A DNA stretch of 64,000 nucleotides from Akkermansia massiliensis (lineage in GTDB: Bacteria > Verrucomicrobiota > Verrucomicrobiia > Verrucomicrobiales > Akkermansiaceae): positions 2,976,001-3,040,000 of the forward strand of contig NZ_CP072036.1 of NCBI RefSeq assembly GCF_018847375.1. The letters run 5' to 3'. How positions within the stretch are numbered: the first letter of the stretch is position 1; the number at the start of each line of letters is the position of its first letter. Below are positions 63,382 through 64,000 of this stretch, piece after piece. The notes under the pieces were generated by a model that saw only the letters and a list, made by a program, of their open reading frames with translations, did not search any database and was not told the DNA's origin. A program made the position numbers and the translations under genes.

Positions 63382-64000
63382 ATGATTAAGTGGATTCTAA
63401 CCAAGATTGTCGGTACCAAAAACCAGCGTGAAGTGCGCCGTCTGCGCCCCATTGTGGAACAAATCGTCTCCATTGAAGAATCATGGAACGGCAAGGGTCA
63501 GGATTTCCTGCTTGAAAAAACGAAGGAATGGCAGGGCTATCTTCACCGCTTCCTCCCCATGGAGCTTCCCCCCGTGCGCATTGTGGAAGCCGCTCCCAGG
63601 GAAGAGCTGGAGGAAATAGCCGCCAAGCTGAACGCACGCTTTGAATCCCTGAAAGACGAATTTGCCGCCCTCCCCACGGTGGAAGCCACTCCCGCCTCCA
63701 TTGAAGAGGGGAAGGCCGCCTGGAATAACATCACCCCCCAGTTTGACAAGCTGCGCGAACGCTACCTGAACCAGATCCTGCCGGAAGCCTTTGCCGCCGT
63801 CAAACACGGCGCCCGGCTGCTCTGCGGGGAAGAACGCGATATCTGCGGACAAAGACAACTGTGGGACATGGTCCACTTTGACGTGCAGCTGCTGGGCGGC
63901 ATCGCCCTGCACCGCGGCTACATTGCGGAAATGGCCACGGGGGAAGGCAAAACGCTTGTCGCCACCCTTCCCGTATACCTGAACGCGCTGACCGGCATGG
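63382..64000 (+). CDS. secA: SecA preprotein translocase ATPase, 3' end off the window
   Basis: SecA drives protein export through SecYEG by ATP hydrolysis. The ATG at 63382 opens [20 protein letters not shown], and 206 codons are visible. Near the window edge come [19 protein letters not shown] and [10 protein letters not shown], the SecA Walker A region (MxTGEGKT) of nucleotide-binding domain 1, followed by [10 protein letters not shown]. The ~130 residues before it include a stretch ([16 protein letters not shown]) that looks like an insertion or variant of the usual N-terminus. Reads away from the lipoprotein gene. Confidence 0.95.
   Translation, partial: MIKWILTKIVGTKNQREVRRLRPIVEQIVSIEESWNGKGQDFLLEKTKEWQGYLHRFLPMELPPVRIVEAAPREELEEIAAKLNARFESLKDEFAALPTVEATPASIEEGKAAWNNITPQFDKLRERYLNQILPEAFAAVKHGARLLCGEERDICGQRQLWDMVHFDVQLLGGIALHRGYIAEMATGEGKTLVATLPVYLNALTGM

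Overview
The window looks like chromosome of an Akkermansia-type member of the Verrucomicrobiota. The reasons are a PEP-CTERM protein with its sorting tail, a double-length (about 1,841-residue) UvrA of the kind known from the PVC group (e.g. Chlamydia), a secreted multi-domain GH18 glycosidase, Sel1/TPR secretory proteins, and a cobalamin (corrin ring) operon, which some Akkermansia lineages carry and others lack. The species call is an inference from gene content; no database search was possible.

Layout. 1-2.8 kb: end of nuoC, a lipoprotein with an RbsD/FucU-like pattern, a small RNase III-fold protein and menE. 3-5.9 kb: a long secreted Sel1-repeat protein. 6.1-10.8 kb (minus): a secreted GH18 enzyme with LamG and BACON-like domains, and a PEP-CTERM protein. 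11.3-19 kb (minus): a Gfo/Idh/MocA oxidoreductase, an M3 oligopeptidase, a hexapeptide acetyltransferase, a TPR protein and argS. A frameshifted four-helix-bundle gene follows. 20.2-23.9 kb: a BamE-like lipoprotein, a zinc-ribbon membrane protein, a GNAT enzyme, a TlpA-like thioredoxin and a TfoX-N protein.

24.1-35.4 kb: a cobalamin riboswitch followed by a tightly packed corrin operon: cbiK, cbiL, a Gate-domain membrane protein, cbiC, cbiD, cbiET, a cbiF-cbiG-cbiH triple fusion, and cbiA fused to a chloramphenicol-phosphotransferase-like kinase. A corrinoid adenosyltransferase converges from the other strand. No precorrin-6A reductase (cbiJ/cobK) is visible in the cluster.

35.6-48.5 kb: beside a tRNA-Ser(UGA) lies a minus-strand run of six glycosyltransferase genes, the most striking region. 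Four are giant chimeras combining catalytic domains of families that build host-type glycan epitopes: GT10 fucosyltransferase (twice), GT11 alpha-1,2-fucosyltransferase, GT6 (ABO-type), GT31 galactosyltransferase, a CMP-sialate-synthetase-like domain with a sialyltransferase-like domain, and GT2 domains. The four chimeras share a roughly 60-residue module with a KWDxWGxExF core that I cannot assign to a known domain. The likely output, by inference, is a surface glycan resembling H/A/B, Lewis or sialyl-Lewis structures of mucin.

48.8-54.7 kb: a scarred RHS locus. An RHS-like N-terminal fragment, AT-rich DNA, an internally deleted atpD remnant and a frameshifted RHS core lead into an intact C-terminal alpha/beta-hydrolase tip. 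Three AT-rich genes follow: a membrane-anchored candidate immunity protein, an ankyrin lipoprotein and a SUMF1-like protein. 55.1-64 kb: a GNAT enzyme, uvrA, two small envelope proteins, and the start of secA running off the right edge.
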